From an uncultured Clostridia bacterium (GTDB lineage Bacteria; Bacillota; Clostridia; Oscillospirales; Acutalibacteraceae), in assembly GCA_947584595.1 (NCBI GenBank), contig CANPWP010000003.1:1-64000 (forward strand): a stretch of 64,000 bases of DNA, written 5' to 3'. Every line of letters starts with the position of its first letter. The first letter of the stretch is position 1. Made by a program: the position numbers and the translations under genes. Positions 26,387 to 34,280 of the stretch are shown in pieces. The notes under the pieces were generated by a model. That model was not told the origin of the DNA. It saw nothing but the letters and a program-made list of their open reading frames with translations, and did no database searches.

Positions 26387-27727
26387 ATGAAAATCACTTT
26401 GCCTGATAATGTAAATATTATAATAAATACTCTGACTGAAAACGGTTTTGAAGCCTATATCGTAGGCGGTTGTGTCCGTGATAGTATATTAGGTTTAAAA
26501 CCGCAGGATTGGGATATTACAACAAATGCCTTGCCAAATGATATACTTTTATGCTTCAAGAATTATAAAACTATTGATACAGGAATAAAGCACGGAACGG
26601 TGGCAGTTGTAATAGGTAAAGATATCTACGAGATAACAACATATCGTATCGACGGAGAATATAAGGATAACCGACATCCTGAAAGCGTTAAATTCTCCAA
26701 TAAGTTGAAATATGATTTGGCAAGAAGAGATTTTACTGTAAATGCAATGGCATATAATCCGAAATTCGGATTAGTTGATTTATACGGCGGAATGTATGAC
26801 TTAAAATATAAAGTGATACGCTGTGTGGGAGAAGCTGATAAACGTTTTAAGGAAGATGCATTAAGAATTTTGCGTGCGTTGCGTTTTGCTTCTGTATATG
26901 ATTTTACAATTGAAGTAAATACATCAAATGCAATTTTGGAAAATGCAAATCTGTTGAATAATATTTCATGCGAGCGTATAAATACGGAATTTAATAAGTT
27001 GATTTGCGGCAATTCAGCCTCATTTATTTTAAACAGATATAGAAAAGTTATTAAAGTATTTATTCCGGAAATTGAGGTTATGTTTAATTTTGACCAGAAA
27101 ACTCCGCATCATAATAAAACTCTTTGGAAACATACTCTCAGCTCAATGTCACATATAGATAATGACTTGCTTTTAAGACTTACAATGTTTTTTCACGATA
27201 TCGGCAAGCCTCTTGCGCAAAAATATGATGAAGAAAAAGATATTTGCCATTATAAAGGTCATAATGTTTTCAGCTGTGCAATAGCTGAAAATGTAATGAA
27301 AAGGCTCAGATATTCAAACGAAATGATAAATAATACAAAGGAACTTATTTATTATCACGATGTTCGTTGCTCAGATAATAAAAAGCAAATAAAAAAAATC
27401 CTCTCAAAAATTGGAGAGGAAAAATTCAGATTGTTGTTAAAGGTTCAAAAAGCAGATATTTTGTCGCAGTCATTTTATCAGCGTGATAAAAAACTATCCA
27501 ATCTTGAATTGTGCAAGAAAACCTTTGAAAGAATTATAATAAATGAAGAATGTTTTTCGTTGAAGGACTTAGCAGTTAATGGAAGCGATTTAATTCATTT
27601 AGGTGTAACAAATGGAGAAGAAATCGGAAAGACATTAAATACATTGCTTTCTTTGGTGATAGACGAAAAAATTAAAAACGAAAAGCAAACATTGCTTGAT
27701 AAATCAAAAGACCTGAATAATTTTTAA
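26387..27727 (+). CDS. cca: CCA tRNA nucleotidyltransferase with HD domain
   Basis: The enzyme adds or repairs the 3' CCA of tRNAs. The 446-residue class II nucleotidyltransferase begins with AYIVGGCVRDSILGL and DWDITT (about 23-46, the metal-binding Asp pair). RRDFTVNAMAYNP (about 111-123) and EDALRILRALRFA (about 151-163) follow. A C-terminal HD-type domain shows MFFHDIGKPLAQKY (about 262-275). Both tRNAs seen here carry an encoded CCA, so repair may be its main job. The gene is monocistronic and converges on the malic enzyme gene. Confidence 0.9.
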   Translation: MKITLPDNVNIIINTLTENGFEAYIVGGCVRDSILGLKPQDWDITTNALPNDILLCFKNYKTIDTGIKHGTVAVVIGKDIYEITTYRIDGEYKDNRHPESVKFSNKLKYDLARRDFTVNAMAYNPKFGLVDLYGGMYDLKYKVIRCVGEADKRFKEDALRILRALRFASVYDFTIEVNTSNAILENANLLNNISCERINTEFNKLICGNSASFILNRYRKVIKVFIPEIEVMFNFDQKTPHHNKTLWKHTLSSMSHIDNDLLLRLTMFFHDIGKPLAQKYDEEKDICHYKGHNVFSCAIAENVMKRLRYSNEMINNTKELIYYHDVRCSDNKKQIKKILSKIGEEKFRLLLKVQKADILSQSFYQRDKKLSNLELCKKTFERIIINEECFSLKDLAVNGSDLIHLGVTNGEEIGKTLNTLLSLVIDEKIKNEKQTLLDKSKDLNNF

Positions 27728-27762
27728 ACATTATTTGAGGCAAAAACAAAAATAACGAAAAT

Positions 27763-27783
27763 AGGGGCGGTTATACCGCCCCT
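27763..27783. terminator. Bidirectional hairpin between convergent genes
   Basis: A perfect 8-bp GC-rich stem AGGGGCGG / CCGCCCCT with loop TTATA lies between the 3' ends of cca and the malic enzyme gene. The T-run is weak. Confidence 0.6.
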
Positions 27784-27819
27784 TAACTATATATGTATTG
27801 ATGTGAATTTATTTGTAAA

Positions 27820-28992
27820 TTAAATTCTCGCAGCACCCGTTGCTTTTGCGGCTTCAATAACAGCTTTTGCAACTGCTTTTCCTGTTCTTTTGTCAAGTGC
27901 GTCAGGCAAAATATAATCGGGAGTAAGCTTGTCATCTTCAACAAGACTTGCAATAGCCTTAGAAGCGGCAACTTTCATTTGTTCATTAATTTCTTTTGCT
28001 CTGCAATCAAGAGCGCCCCTGAAAATTCCCGGGAAAGCAAGAACATTGTTGATTTGATTGGGAAAATCGCTTCTTCCTGTACCTACAACTGCTGCACCTG
28101 CTTTTTTAGCAAGGTCGGGCATAATTTCAGGAGTAGGATTAGCCATAGCAAAAATAATCGGTTTTTCCGCCATTGATTTAACCATTTCTTCAGATACAAC
28201 GCCGGGAGCGGAAACGCCCAGAAAAATATCTGCACCTTTCATTGCGTTAGAAAGCGTACCTGTAAGTTTTTCTCTGTTTGTAATAGTTGCCATATATGCT
28301 TTTTCGCCGCTTAATCTCTCGTCTCCCTCACAAAGGATCCCCTTACTGTCGCAAAGAGTAATATTTTTAGCTCCCATATTAAAAAGATGCTTTGCAATAG
28401 CGACGCCTGCTGAACCTGCACCGTTTAAAACGATTTTAACCTCGTCCATTTTCTTGTCAACAATTTTAAGTGCATTTATTAGACCTGCCGCAACAATAAC
28501 GGCAGTACCGTGCTGGTCATCGTGGAAAATAGGAATATCGCAGATTTTTTTTAATTTCTTTTCAATTTCAAAGCATCTGGGAGCGGCAATGTCCTCAAGA
28601 TTTATTCCGCCGAAACTACCGCTTATAAGATAAATTGTTCTTACTATTTCATCAACATCCTTGCTTCTTACACAAATAGGGAAAGCGTCAACATCACCGA
28701 ATTCTTTAAATAAGGCACATTTACCTTCCATAACAGGCATACCCGCCTCAGGACCGATATCGCCTAAACCGAGAACCGCAGTACCGTCTGTTACAACGGC
28801 AACAAGATTGTTTCTTCTTGTAAGAGAAAAAGATTTTTCATAATCCTTGTTAATTTCAAGACAAGGCTCTGCAACACCGGGAGTGTAAGCAAGAGATAAG
28901 TCCTCTGATGTATTAATAGGAACACGGGTAACAACTTCAATTTTACCGTTCCAATCGTAATGTCTTTTCAAAGATTCTTCTCTGTAATTCAT
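27820..28992 (-). CDS. NAD(P)-dependent malic enzyme
   Basis: The enzyme decarboxylates malate to pyruvate with reduction of NAD or NADP. The 390-residue short bacterial form shows [12 protein letters not shown] (about 32-43), [20 protein letters not shown] (about 76-95, catalytic Lys), [13 protein letters not shown] (about 153-165, metal) and the dinucleotide fold [24 protein letters not shown] precedes the ATG. It is transcribed alone. In an anaerobe it links the C4 acid pool with pyruvate, the same junction served by the Na+-pump decarboxylase subunits at 42-44 kb. Confidence 0.93.
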   Translation of the reverse strand: MNYREESLKRHYDWNGKIEVVTRVPINTSEDLSLAYTPGVAEPCLEINKDYEKSFSLTRRNNLVAVVTDGTAVLGLGDIGPEAGMPVMEGKCALFKEFGDVDAFPICVRSKDVDEIVRTIYLISGSFGGINLEDIAAPRCFEIEKKLKKICDIPIFHDDQHGTAVIVAAGLINALKIVDKKMDEVKIVLNGAGSAGVAIAKHLFNMGAKNITLCDSKGILCEGDERLSGEKAYMATITNREKLTGTLSNAMKGADIFLGVSAPGVVSEEMVKSMAEKPIIFAMANPTPEIMPDLAKKAGAAVVGTGRSDFPNQINNVLAFPGIFRGALDCRAKEINEQMKVAASKAIASLVEDDKLTPDYILPDALDKRTGKAVAKAVIEAAKATGAARI

Positions 28993-29036
28993 AGGTGCAA
29001 CTCCTTATTTTAAATATAATTGTCAAAACTTATAAT

Positions 29037-29065
29037 ATTATAAACTTATTTGTGATATTTTACAA
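29037..29065 (-). promoter_or_regulatory. Promoter of the malic enzyme gene
   Basis: On the minus strand, TTGTAA and TATAAT are spaced by 17 bases, about 45 bases before the ATG. Confidence 0.6.
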
Positions 29066-29205
29066 GCATGAAAACGAATAATGTTTTGACAACGTGTAGG
29101 ATTACAATTGATGTGTTACAGTAAGGAAAAAAAGAGTAGCGAATAGAAAACCTCTGTGTTACAGTTAAGTTGTGAAACAAAAACAACAGGAGGGAACTAT
29201 TCGCT

Positions 29206-29719
29206 ATGAATACTGTAACATAAACAATGTACTTTAGGCAAGCATTAATTAAATATTCTCAGAAATATGGTGTAACTAAGGCGGCAATAAGATATAAAAC
29301 AAATAGACAATATGTTTACAGGTGGTTAAAAAGATATGACGCTACACTTCAGTCATTAGCTGACAAGTCCCACAGGCTAAACTATCATCCAAATCAACAT
29401 ACAGAAAAAGAGTAAATGCTTTTAAATTACCTATACATTGTATTCAAAATAATAATGGTATGGAATTTACAAAACGTCTGTGTGCGTCTGAAAAGTCTAC
29501 TGAAACCCTGTTTGAGGTTCGCCTAAAACATTATGGAATTGAGCATAAGATAATCAGACCTTATATCCAAGACATAACGGTAAGTTCGAGAGAAGTCACA
29601 GAAAGAATAATGAATATTTTTATGCTGCTCATAAGTTTTATTCATTTGATGATTTTAAAAAGCAACTTGCTGTACACAGCAGAGCATATAACAAATTCCC
29701 TATGCATACTTTAAATTGA
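29206..29719 (+). pseudogene. Decayed IS transposase (DDE integrase type)
   Basis: A strong AGGAGGG precedes the ATG at 29206, but the frame is stopped at codon 6 (MNTVT, then TAA). It continues as an HTH region, TKAAIRYKTNRQYVYRWLKR. After NQHTEK most of the catalytic core is deleted. The end of the core follows: IQNNNGMEF, where functional relatives have an Asp before NG, and HYGIEHKIIRPY. A frameshift near 29571 then leads to PRHNGKFERSHRKNNEYFYA in another frame. The parts match IS481/IS3-like transposases. At least three separate lesions show that it is dead. ORFs 29227 and 29460 in the track are its fragments. Confidence 0.85.
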
Positions 29720-29796
29720 AAATATCCTGCCGACTATAATAGTGATTTACTTATCGTAGCCATATTGACAGTATTTTAAATAAAAAACCAAAATTT

Positions 29797-29846
29797 CATG
29801 ACTTTTAATCAAGGTGTCCGGAGTTCGAATCTCCGATGGGTCACCA
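29797..29846 (+). pseudogene. tRNA-Lys(UUU) 3' half, possible attachment-site relic
   Basis: The sequence runs from the anticodon arm (loop CTTTTAA, anticodon TTT) through a perfect T arm (CGGAG TTCGAAT CTCCG) to acceptor ATGGGTC, A and CCA. The 5' acceptor strand and D arm are absent; the upstream bases are unrelated AT-rich DNA. The anticodon stem has one mismatch. A 3' tRNA half is the usual footprint of tyrosine-recombinase integration at a tRNA gene. Loss of the 5' half by the adjacent IS is the alternative. Confidence 0.8.
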
Positions 29847-29850
29847 TACA

Positions 29851-29891
29851 GAGCGGATTATATAGCTTCTACAAAGCTACATAATCCGCTC
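29851..29891 (+). terminator. Long stem-loop after the tRNA-Lys fragment
   Basis: GAGCGGATTATATAGCTT pairs with AAGCTACATAATCCGCTC with one mismatch over 18 bp. It follows the CCA by four bases and is probably the original tRNA terminator, although the T-run is poor. Confidence 0.65.
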
Positions 29892-30045
29892 AGTATTATA
29901 TAATTTAGAAATTAGAAAGTTACGGTACACTGCTTTGCGGCGGCTGTACGAACCTACACGTTCTTTTTAATAACGGACTTTAATGCGGGTCTACAAACAG
30001 TTCGTCAGAATTATCTGATGTATTGAATTTTATTTGCAAAAGAGT

Positions 30046-30077
30046 AAGACCTGTCCCGGTCAAACAGAACAGGTCTT
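30046..30077 (+). terminator. Stem-loop, terminator-like
   Basis: AAGACCTGT and ACAGGTCTT form a perfect 9-bp stem around a 14-base loop. No gene lies between it and the tRNA-Lys relic. The rest of 29892-30285 holds no supported gene. Confidence 0.45.
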
Positions 30078-30285
30078 GAGAAATTTATCAATATTCAAGT
30101 AAGATATAGTGCAACTATTAAAAAAACATGCCCATGAATATTTGTAGTCATTGCGGTGCTCATCAGGGATGAAATTTTGTGTATAGACAAGTCAATGAAA
30201 TGATTAGTTTTATGCAAAAAATTGATTTTATTGAATAACATTTTGCATATACTGTCCCTCGGAGGGACACAAAAATAATTTATAA

Positions 30286-30328
30286 TGTAGGTTTTATAAT
30301 TTTGAAACACATCATTGACAAGCCTACA
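30286..30328. repeat. 38-bp dispersed repeat, copy 2, with inverted ends
   Basis: Positions 30291-30328 match 40-77 in 35 of 38 bases. Here the element starts TGTAGGTTT and ends AAGCCTACA, so its ends are inverted, as in a small MITE or a stem-loop unit. It lies just upstream of the rnpB promoter. Confidence 0.6.
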
Positions 30329-30345
30329 TGAAACAAATATTGTTT

Positions 30346-30374
30346 TTGACAACGGAGTAAAATTGATATATTAT
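30346..30374 (+). promoter_or_regulatory. rnpB promoter
   Basis: TTGACA and TATTAT are spaced by 17 bases. The -10 box ends about 10 bases before the first base of the RNase P RNA helix P1, which fits the expected start site. Confidence 0.75.
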
Positions 30375-30383
30375 ATAATATAT

Positions 30384-30757
30384 GCGAGCAAATTGAACAG
30401 TTGCGGGCAAATGTCGAAAGGCATTGTCCGAGGAAAGTCCGAGCTCCACAGAGCAAAAATAACGGCTAACGGCCGCCGAGGGTGACCTCAGGGATAGTGC
30501 AACAGAAAATTACCGCCGATATATACTAAACTCCAATCAAAGTTTAGTATAAATCGGTAAGGATGGAAAGGCGAGGTAAGAGCTCACCGGAGTTAAGGAG
30601 ACTTAACTGCCGTGTAAACCCTATTTGGAGCAACACCGTGGTAGGACAAAAACGCTTGCTCGGCGTGTCCTTAGGAGGTGGCATTGAGCAGAGATGGCAA
30701 CATTCTGCCAAGATAGATGACTGTTCACGACAGAACTCGGCTTATAGATTTGGTCGC
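30384..30757 (+). ncRNA. rnpB: RNase P RNA
   Basis: This is the catalytic RNA that trims tRNA 5' leaders. It contains the universal GAGGAAAGTCCGAGCTCC segment near the 5' end, ATAGTGCAACAGAAA, GGATGGAAAGGCGAGGTAAG and the 3' conserved AGATGACTGTTCACGACAG. GCGAGCAAATT at the start pairs with GATTTGGTCGC at the end to form P1, which fixes the ends. The roughly 374-nt length is normal. It has its own promoter and terminator. The overlapping ORFs at 30563 and 30621 are not real. Confidence 0.96.
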
Positions 30758-30765
30758 AGATATAA

Positions 30766-30798
30766 AAGCACTTTGGTAATTCCAAGGTGCTTTTTTTG
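30766..30798 (+). terminator. rnpB terminator
   Basis: AAGCACTTTGG and CCAAGGTGCTT form a stem followed by a run of T. Confidence 0.9.
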
Positions 30799-30865
30799 TA
30801 AATATCAATACAGGTCACAATAAAAAATTATAAAAGTCCTGACAATGGGACATATTAAAATTTTA

Positions 30866-30916
30866 CGAACAAATGTTCTAAAAACTATTGAAAAAGTGAA
30901 ATTTATCTGCTAAAAT
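30866..30916 (+). promoter_or_regulatory. LexA-like box and promoter
   Basis: CGAACAAATGTTCT (30866-30879) fits the Gram-positive LexA consensus GAACNNNNGTTC. Eight bases later comes TTGAAA, 17 bases, then TAAAAT. Downstream, a hairpin ACAAGGCTG / CAGGCTTGT lies in the leader of the small gene pair at 30988-31507. SOS control is inferred. Confidence 0.5.
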
Positions 30917-30987
30917 TAAATTACAAGGCTGAAGCCCCGCAGGCTTGTACGAAAAATTACAGCATTTTACAGGGAAGGAATGGTAAG

Positions 30988-31215
30988 ATGAATGATATAA
31001 AAACAGTAAGCTATTTTGATATGGCAGAGGAATATTTTAAATCAGCAGATAATTTGCAAAGATTAATAGAAAAATTAAAGTCTGATAAAGAACTTAAGGC
31101 AAAAAATCCGAAGGAATATAACTCAAATATTTCACAGGTGCGTGCAATTTATTCAGACTGTATGCAAACGGGAAATCTTTTGAAAGAAAGGGCAAAAAGG
31201 TACGAAATTGCGTAA
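30988..31215 (+). CDS. Small hypothetical helical protein
   Basis: The 75-residue product is charged, lysine-rich and predicted mainly helical (DNLQRLIEKLKSDKELKAKN, about 22-41). It has no membrane segment or cysteine motif beyond one Cys. I do not recognise the family. GGGAAGGAA sits before the ATG. It overlaps the next gene by eight bases, so the two are translationally coupled and probably act together. The leader carries the LexA-like box. Confidence 0.65.
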   Translation: MNDIKTVSYFDMAEEYFKSADNLQRLIEKLKSDKELKAKNPKEYNSNISQVRAIYSDCMQTGNLLKERAKRYEIA

Positions 31216-31507
31216 TACTTTAGTTAATTTTAACGACGAAAATAAAGATTATCTTTATTATGAATTTTATAAGCAAAATCAGGGAAAAACCCATAATCCC
31301 AAAAAATCAATGCTGAAATTTATTGCAAAAAGTGCAGATATTACGCTTACTGAAAAACAAAAAATGTATTTTAACGAATTTTTTATAAACGGAAAAACAG
31401 TAAACCAAATTGCGATGAAATTTGGCAGAGATAAGTCGACGGTATCCCGCCAAATTACCAGAGTAAAGCAAAAGCTTAAATCACTTACACCGTTGTATTT
31501 TAATTAA
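31208..31507 (+). CDS. Sigma-70 region 4-like HTH protein
   Basis: The 99-residue product ends in a helix-turn-helix that resembles sigma-factor region 4: TEKQKMYFNEFFINGKTVNQ (about 53-72), then IAMKFGRDKSTVSRQITRVK (about 73-92). There is no region 2, so it cannot be a complete sigma factor alone. It may be a transcriptional regulator or half of a split sigma. The start is a TTG overlapping the end of the previous gene; no better start codon precedes the HTH. A terminator follows. Confidence 0.7.
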   Translation: MRNTLVNFNDENKDYLYYEFYKQNQGKTHNPKKSMLKFIAKSADITLTEKQKMYFNEFFINGKTVNQIAMKFGRDKSTVSRQITRVKQKLKSLTPLYFN

Positions 31508-31590
31508 ACTACAATATTATTTGACAAAATTAAAAATAGACGTTATTGGAAATTTTATAAAAATTAAAATTTAAATTTCCTAAAATAAGT

Positions 31591-31624
31591 AAGACCGACT
31601 TGCAAAAGTAAGCCGGTCTTATTA
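31591..31624. terminator. Terminator between convergent genes
   Basis: AAGACCGACTTGC pairs with GTAAGCCGGTCTT with minor mismatches. It lies between the sigma-like gene and the small Cys protein gene and can serve both strands. Confidence 0.7.
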
Positions 31625-31632
31625 TGTATCAG

Positions 31633-31836
31633 TTATAAAGCAAAATCTTCGGGTGAAAACTGCTGCAAAGCAGGTGAGGATTTAGGAACTCTTTTTAAAG
31701 GATTATATTCAAATTTTTTGCATTTTTCATTTATAATTTCCTTGTTTTTAGTGCAAACATAGGTTTTATTTTCAAATTTTGCAAGCTCACAGTATTCGCA
31801 GCTTGGTTTAATATTGTTGCCGAAAAGTTTTTTCAT
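31633..31836 (-). CDS. Small cysteine-containing hypothetical protein
   Basis: The 67-residue protein contains four cysteines (CEYCELA, then YVCTKNKEI and KCKKFEY), an arrangement suggesting a zinc or iron-sulfur knuckle within residues 13-40. The tail is RVPKSSPALQQFSPEDFAL. A strong CGGAGGTG before the ATG indicates real translation. I infer that it is a lineage-restricted protein; no function is known. Confidence 0.65.
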   Translation of the reverse strand: MKKLFGNNIKPSCEYCELAKFENKTYVCTKNKEIINEKCKKFEYNPLKRVPKSSPALQQFSPEDFAL

Positions 31837-31922
31837 AATTACACCTCCGAATTTTTGTAATAATAATATTCTTGAATCTCAATATATAATATAGTAATAT
31901 GTTTTTGAAAGGAATGATTATT

Positions 31923-32753
31923 TTGAATTTTAACTCAAAGACAAATTCTATTAATAATAAAGATACCATACCGTACATAACATATAATTCTTTGTCAGAA
32001 ATAAGTTTTATCAATCATGCTTTTTCAACTCGTTTAGGAGGAGTATCAGAGGGCATTTATTCCTCAATGAATATGGGATTTAACAGAGGTGATAACCCTG
32101 AAAATGTAACGAAAAATTATAAACGCTTTTGTAAAAGTGCAGGCTTTGAATATGAAAGTCTTGTTGCTTCGGCACAGGACCATAATACTTATGTAAGAGT
32201 AGTAACATCAGCAGATAAAGGAATTGGTATTTATAAGCCCCGGGATATGCAAAGCGTAGACGCATTAACGACTAACGAAAGGGGCGTTACATTAGTTACA
32301 TATTATGCTGATTGTACACCTTTGTTTTTTGTAGATAAAAAAAATAAAGCTATAGCTCTTGCTCACGCAGGCTGGAGGGGAACTGCGGCGAAAATTGGAG
32401 CTAAAGTAATTGATACAATGGAGCAAAATTTCGGAACAGATCCGTCGGATCTTATTTGTGCAATCGGACCTTCGATTTCAAAATGCTGTTATGAGGTAGA
32501 TAAGGAGTGTGCAGATAATTTTCTTGCATTAAAAGACCTAAATCCAAATGATTTTGTAACAGAAAAGTCTGACGGTAAATATATGCTTGATTTGCTTGAA
32601 GCCAATCGGCAAATATTAGTAAGCAAAGGAGTTAAAGCGGAAAACATAACAGTAAGCGACCTTTGTACCAATTGCAGCAGCGAGCTTTTGTGGAGCCACC
32701 GTGCAACAAAAGGGCAGAGAGGCGTTATGTGTGCAATGATGTGCATAAAATAG
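31923..32753 (+). CDS. pgeF: Peptidoglycan editing factor PgeF (laccase-domain protein)
   Basis: PgeF (YfiH/YlmD) is a purine nucleoside- and peptidoglycan-editing enzyme of the CNF1/YfiH-like fold. From a TTG at 31923 (GAAAGGA nine bases ahead) it is 276 residues; the track ATG at 31899 has no site, so the exact start is uncertain. The metal and active-site motifs are present: STRLGGVSEGIYSSMNMG (about 34-51), LAHAGWRGTAAKIG (about 144-157), IGPSISKCCYEV and the C-terminal ATKGQRGVMCAM. It overlaps no neighbour and converges on the RluA-type gene. Confidence 0.9.
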   Translation: MNFNSKTNSINNKDTIPYITYNSLSEISFINHAFSTRLGGVSEGIYSSMNMGFNRGDNPENVTKNYKRFCKSAGFEYESLVASAQDHNTYVRVVTSADKGIGIYKPRDMQSVDALTTNERGVTLVTYYADCTPLFFVDKKNKAIALAHAGWRGTAAKIGAKVIDTMEQNFGTDPSDLICAIGPSISKCCYEVDKECADNFLALKDLNPNDFVTEKSDGKYMLDLLEANRQILVSKGVKAENITVSDLCTNCSSELLWSHRATKGQRGVMCAMMCIK

Positions 32754-32769
32754 TAATTTAAATAAAAAG

Positions 32770-33735
32770 TCAAATTGTTTTAATTTTTCCGTTTTGGGCA
32801 AAGGGAATATTTTTAACGGAAAATTCTTTGCCGTTTAAATAATTTAAAATTCCCGCATCCTCAGAAAAATTAAAAATTAGCTTATAAGAATAAAGTGCCT
32901 GATATTTCATTTTATCGGGTACTTTTTTATTTTTCGAATACTTGCTGTCTCCGATTAAAGGGTGACCTATTGATGCCATATGTGCTCTAATCTGATGCGT
33001 TCTGCCTGTTAAAAGTTCAATTTCAACAAGGCTCGTGCCGTCTTTCTCATCAAGCACATTATAAAGCGTCTTGATCTTTTTACTTCCCTCTATCCGTTTG
33101 TTCAAAACAGTTACCTTGTTTTTCTTTTCATCTTTTATAATATACCCTACAAGGCAATCGCTCTTTTTATTTAAAATTCCTTTTACAAGACAAAGATAAA
33201 ATTTTTTAATCTCTCTGTTTTTCATTTTTGCATTTAAAATCCTGAGGGTTTCCGCATTTTTAGCGGCTATAACAATACCGCCTGTGTTTCTGTCAATTCT
33301 GTTTACAAGAGCAGGCGTAAAGGAATTTTCATTTTCGGGGTCGTATTCTTGTTTATTGTATAAATAATGTAATATCCTTGATATAAGAGAGTCAAAGTGA
33401 TAGTTTTTATCGGGGTGAACGATAAGGCCGGGTTTCTTGTCAATAAGTATTATATTTTCATCTTCATAGACTATATCAAATTTAGCAGGTGCTTTTAAAA
33501 ATTCATATTCTTTTTCATTAGTAATGTTTTCAAAAAACTCATCTTTAATGTAAAAAGTTAAAATATCCCCTTCATTAAGAAATACTTCCTTGGAACATTT
33601 TTTACCGTTTAATTTTATATATTTAGTTCGGATATATTTATACATTAAAGATTTTGGCATTGTTTTAAATTTCTTCATTAAGAATTTGTCTAATCTTTGA
33701 TTAGCGTCATTTTTCTTAATTTCCAGAGTTCTCAT
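32770..33735 (-). CDS. RluA-family pseudouridine synthase
   Basis: The 321-residue protein converts uridine to pseudouridine in rRNA. It has an N-terminal S4 RNA-binding domain (about 1-75, NQRLDKFLMKKFKTMPKSLM). The catalytic domain follows, with LIVHPDKNYHFDSL (about 109-122), the active-site Asp in LVNRIDRNTGGIVIAAK (about 145-161) and LTGRTHQIRAHMASIGHPL. This resembles RluC/RluD types. The usual HRLDR is NRIDR here, with the Asp retained. The ATG has CAGGTGA upstream. The exact rRNA site is unknown. Confidence 0.9.
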   Translation of the reverse strand: MRTLEIKKNDANQRLDKFLMKKFKTMPKSLMYKYIRTKYIKLNGKKCSKEVFLNEGDILTFYIKDEFFENITNEKEYEFLKAPAKFDIVYEDENIILIDKKPGLIVHPDKNYHFDSLISRILHYLYNKQEYDPENENSFTPALVNRIDRNTGGIVIAAKNAETLRILNAKMKNREIKKFYLCLVKGILNKKSDCLVGYIIKDEKKNKVTVLNKRIEGSKKIKTLYNVLDEKDGTSLVEIELLTGRTHQIRAHMASIGHPLIGDSKYSKNKKVPDKMKYQALYSYKLIFNFSEDAGILNYLNGKEFSVKNIPFAQNGKIKTI

Positions 33736-33858
33736 AAAATCACCTGTAGTTATTTTAAATAATTATAACAGTAAATTTTAGTATATTCAACACAATGTAT
33801 TAAAAATTCATAGTGCTTTTCTACAAATTCATTTCCGTCACAATACAGATTATCTTGT

Positions 33859-33921
33859 ACAATCAGGGTGTCATTAAAAGATGCCGCATATATTCAGCTT
33901 AAATTAGCAAATTCCCTTTAA
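33859..33921 (+). pseudogene. Vestigial dockerin repeat
   Basis: One frame reads TIRVSLKDAAYIQLKLANSL and then stops. This matches the second half of a dockerin repeat, compare VTVKDATYIQQYVANLISKF at the end of the protease gene 5 kb downstream. No start codon or upstream coding sequence remains. It appears to be the 3' relic of a lost dockerin gene beside the living ones. The rest of the 33736-34039 gap shows nothing else. Confidence 0.5.
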
Positions 33922-34039
33922 AGTTTTCTATAAAACAGTTATTAAAAACCCTTTATTATAATTATTAAGATTTTATTGCCAAAAATTTTTTCATTCACAC
34001 ATTTTATCAAATTAAATATTATGATAAAGGGTGATGATG

Positions 34040-34183
34040 ATGAACAGCTGCAATTCGCTATTAAAAACAGCAGCGGCATTTGGTGCAGGAATGCTTACGG
34101 CAACCGTCTTTCCCTGTGAATTTGTAGTGATAACTGCGGCGGTTACCATTGTTATTGTCTGTATAAAATGTTGCAGGAGGTAA
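34040..34183 (+). CDS. 47-residue cysteine-containing membrane micro-protein
   Basis: This ORF is below the track limit. It starts at the third of three in-frame ATGs, eight bases after AAAGGG. The product, beginning MNSCNSLLKTAAAFGAGMLT, has two hydrophobic stretches (about residues 10-24 and 28-42) and ends in the CCRR-type basic tail IKCCRR. There are five cysteines. It ends four bases before the SpoVM-like micro-ORF, whose AGGAGG overlaps this gene's last codons, so the two are coupled. I do not know a function. Confidence 0.6.
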   Translation: MNSCNSLLKTAAAFGAGMLTATVFPCEFVVITAAVTIVIVCIKCCRR

Positions 34184-34187
34184 ATAT

Positions 34188-34280
34188 ATGAAAGTAATAC
34201 TTATAGAAAAACCGAAATTTATATCTTTTTTTCTAAGAAAGCTATATGGAATAAAAAAGGTAGAGCCGTTGCCGCAATAA
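34188..34280 (+). CDS. SpoVM-like 30-residue micro-protein
   Basis: This ORF is too short for the track. CAGGAGG lies directly upstream of the ATG, with ideal spacing. The product starts MKVILIEKPKFISFFLRKLY and ends at residue 30. Bacillus SpoVM is a 26-residue amphipathic helix beginning MKFYTIKLPKFL; the shared MK-x4-PKF pattern, the central proline and the following hydrophobic/basic helix fit. SpoVM marks convex forespore membrane and recruits SpoIVA, which is encoded 6.5 kb downstream. The assignment is inferred from a very short match. Confidence 0.55.
   Translation: MKVILIEKPKFISFFLRKLYGIKKVEPLPQ

Noticed and set aside
28058-28633. 191-aa ORF opposite the malic enzyme gene
   Set aside because: The malic enzyme frame is fully supported by motifs, so this is an antisense shadow.
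30095-30352. 85-aa minus-strand ORF between the tRNA-Lys relic and rnpB
   Set aside because: It has no convincing ribosome site, overlaps the 38-bp repeat and rnpB promoter, and its composition is low-complexity.
30563-30823. ORFs on both strands within rnpB
   Set aside because: They lie inside the RNase P RNA, whose conserved structure explains the sequence.
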